Shown here: positions 62,171-64,000 of the stretch, one piece after another
Numbering within the stretch: the first letter of the stretch is position 1
Layout: the number at the start of each line of letters is the position of its first letter
Assembly (NCBI RefSeq): GCF_000381545.1
Contig: NZ_KB906676.1
Coordinates: 186,001 to 250,000 of the forward strand
Length of the DNA stretch: 64,000 nucleotides
Direction of reading: 5' to 3'
DNA from: Rhodonellum psychrophilum GCM71 = DSM 17998
GTDB lineage: Bacteria > Bacteroidota > Bacteroidia > Cytophagales > Cyclobacteriaceae
Position numbers and translations under genes: made by a program
The notes under the pieces: model-generated
The model's input: only the letters and a program-made list of their open reading frames with translations
Database searches by the model: none
Told to the model about the DNA's origin: nothing

Positions 62171-64000
62171 TTATTTTTTGTCTTCGCTCACTTCTTCGTA
62201 ATCTACATCCGATACACCATCACCAGCATCAGCTGATCCGGTACCTGAAGCATCTCCGCCAGCATCCTGTGCACCTGGACCACCTTGTGTAGAATTGTAC
62301 ATTTCTTGGGAAGCACCTTCCCAAGCCTTGTTCAGGTTTTCGGTAGCACTGTCAATGGACTCCAGGTTTTGCGTTTGATGCGCAGTCTTTAATGCTTCGA
62401 GAGCACCGCTAACATTGGCTTTGTTTCCTTCGGAAAGCTTGTCACCATATTCTTTCAACTGTTTCTCGGTCTGGAAGATCAAGCTATCTGCTTGGTTCAA
62501 CTTCTCGATTTTCTCTTTTTCAGCTTTATCAGTTACTGCATTTGCTTCTGCCTCACTTTTCATTCTTTGGATTTCTTCCTGTGTCAAACCTGAAGAAGCT
62601 TCGATTTTGATTTTTTGCTCTTTTCCGGTGCCTTTGTCTTTTGCGGAGACATTAAGGATACCATTGGCATCGATATCAAAAGTTACTTCGATTTGCGGAA
62701 CACCTCTTTGGGAAGGTGGGATGTCTGACAATTGGAATCTACCAATGGTCCTGTTGTCCTTCGCCAAGGGGCGCTCACCTTGCAATACGTGGATATCCAC
62801 CGCTGGCTGATTGTCAGCAGCAGTCGAGAACACCTCCGATTTTTTGGTCGGAATGGTCGTATTGGATTCGATCAGTTTGGTAAATACACCGCCCATCGTT
62901 TCGATACCCAAAGAAAGCGGGGTTACGTCCAAAAGCAATACATCTTTCACCTCGCCAGTCAAAACACCACCTTGTATCGCTGCACCAATGGCGACAACTT
63001 CATCAGGGTTTACACCTTTGGAAGGCTTCTTGCCAAAGAATTTCTCGACTTCTTCCTGAATTTTAGGAATACGGGTCGATCCACCTACCAAGATGACTTC
63101 GTCAATCTCAGAGGCACTAAATCCTGAATCTGCCAAGGCTTTCTTACACGGCTCCATTGATCTTTTGACCAAACTGTCAGCAAGTTGCTCGAATTTCGCT
63201 CTTGTCAAAGTTCTTACCAAGTGCTTTGGCCCGGTTTGGGTTGCGGTGATGTAAGGAAGATTGATCTCCGTAGTCGAAGAGCTTGACAACTCTATTTTTG
63301 CTTTTTCAGAAGCTTCTTTAAGTCTTTGAAGAGCCATGGGATCATTTCTAAGATCGATTTGCTCCTCGCTTTTGAATTCATCCGCCAACCAGTTGATGAT
63401 CACTTGGTCAAAGTCATCACCACCCAAGTGTACGTCACCATTGGTGGATTTCACTTCAAAAACGCCATCTCCCAGTTCAAGGATGGAAATATCGAAAGTA
63501 CCACCACCAAGGTCATACACCGCTATTTTCATGTCCTGGTTTTTCTTGTCCATTCCGTAAGCCAGAGCTGCAGCAGTTGGCTCATTGATGATTCTTTTTA
63601 CTTCCAATCCAGCAATTACACCAGCTTCTTTGGTGGCTTGACGTTCTGCATCATTGAAATAAGCAGGAACGGTAATCACCGCTTCAGTAACTTCATGACC
63701 CAAAAAATCCTCGGCTGTCGTCTTCATTTTTTGAAGAATCATGGCCGATAGTTCCTGGGGAGTATAAGACCTGTCCCCGATTTTGACGCTTATGGTGTCG
63801 TTTGGACCTTGTTCGATTTTGTATGAAGCATGTTTTTTCTCTTCGGAAACCTCGGAGAATCTTTTGCCCATAAATCTCTTTACAGATGAAATGGTGTTGG
63901 TTGGGTTAGTGATGGCCTGACGTTTTGCAGGATCCCCAACTTTTCTTTCTCCGTTGCCATTGTCCAAAAATGCCACTATGGAAGGAGTGGTTCTTCTTCC
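62171..64000 (-). CDS. dnaK: Chaperone DnaK (5' end outside the window)
   Basis: The Hsp70 frame is open to the window edge, so roughly the first 35 residues are missing. The visible part starts [20 protein letters not shown], upstream of any internal Met. ATPase-domain signatures are [40 protein letters not shown] and [14 protein letters not shown]. The substrate domain has [17 protein letters not shown] and [18 protein letters not shown]-like strands, then a helical lid. The C-terminal tail is Gly/Ala/Asp-rich and ends [10 protein letters not shown], a DnaK-type tail. Hsp70 folds proteins with DnaJ and GrpE; neither gene is in view. Terminator directly downstream. Confidence 0.96.
   Translation of the reverse strand, partial: GRRTTPSIVAFLDNGNGERKVGDPAKRQAITNPTNTISSVKRFMGKRFSEVSEEKKHASYKIEQGPNDTISVKIGDRSYTPQELSAMILQKMKTTAEDFLGHEVTEAVITVPAYFNDAERQATKEAGVIAGLEVKRIINEPTAAALAYGMDKKNQDMKIAVYDLGGGTFDISILELGDGVFEVKSTNGDVHLGGDDFDQVIINWLADEFKSEEQIDLRNDPMALQRLKEASEKAKIELSSSSTTEINLPYITATQTGPKHLVRTLTRAKFEQLADSLVKRSMEPCKKALADSGFSASEIDEVILVGGSTRIPKIQEEVEKFFGKKPSKGVNPDEVVAIGAAIQGGVLTGEVKDVLLLDVTPLSLGIETMGGVFTKLIESNTTIPTKKSEVFSTAADNQPAVDIHVLQGERPLAKDNRTIGRFQLSDIPPSQRGVPQIEVTFDIDANGILNVSAKDKGTGKEQKIKIEASSGLTQEEIQRMKSEAEANAVTDKAEKEKIEKLNQADSLIFQTEKQLKEYGDKLSEGNKANVSGALEALKTAHQTQNLESIDSATENLNKAWEGASQEMYNSTQGGPGAQDAGGDASGTGSADAGDGVSDVDYEEVSEDKK

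Overview
The window is a stretch of bacterial chromosome from a member of the Bacteroidota, most likely Cytophagales and near the Cyclobacteriaceae/Algoriphagus group. This placement is inferred from gene content. The evidence is type IX secretion (T9SS type B, CHU_C-like) sorting domains, DUF4221-like lipoproteins, a PafA-type phosphatase, the rpmB-rpmG-DUF4295-ftsY gene order, a Mg-type HemB, and TAnnTTTG promoter elements in front of nine genes. No tRNA, rRNA, CRISPR array, prophage or intact insertion sequence was seen.

Region 1 (1-17,927) is a tandem array of five very large secreted proteins of 913 to about 1,160 residues. They share PKD/Ig-like modules and a C-terminal gliding-motility/T9SS type B sorting domain. 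The peroxide-stress gene yaaA sits between the first and second. A module of about 250 codons is present once in three paralogues and twice in the other two. Region 2 (18,075-25,534) has an MFS transporter facing a minus-strand unit that runs cysS, an M28 glutaminyl-cyclase-like lipoprotein, a LacI regulator, galM and galK. Region 3 (25,712-38,700) is housekeeping and catabolic: purH, purN, a UbiA prenyltransferase, recQ, a GH16 glucanase lipoprotein, a CsbD-like protein, hmgA, pafA, a secreted Xaa-Pro aminopeptidase and a carboxypeptidase-regulatory-domain protein.

Region 4 (38,828-43,823) holds an ArsR-like regulator, a YjjG-type HAD nucleotidase, three small outer-membrane beta-barrel candidates and pruA. 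Region 5 (44,214-48,857) is the most accessory-looking part. It has a candidate 37-residue Cys-rich peptide, a tightly coupled run of propeller-type lipoprotein, thioredoxin-like lipoprotein and second lipoprotein, a decayed DUF4143 ATPase gene behind a perfect palindrome, and a further DUF4221-like lipoprotein. Region 6 (48,916-64,000) has ftsY and the small ribosomal-protein operon, rocD, a HAD phosphatase, a phosphate-selective-porin-type protein, an ABC exporter pair, hemB, amt with an outer-membrane partner, a small secreted repeat protein, a long GroES-like protein and the 3' part of dnaK.

The most unusual feature that no gene explains is a family of eight dispersed intergenic elements of about 170 bp, in both orientations. 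They have imperfect terminal inverted repeats (core CCCG-N3-TATGCATT) and a partly palindromic interior, so they look like a MITE- or REP-type element of this lineage. One copy exactly fills a convergent gap and contributes to both flanking stop codons. Strong hairpin terminators close most transcription units. All functional calls rest on reading motifs by eye; no database search was run.
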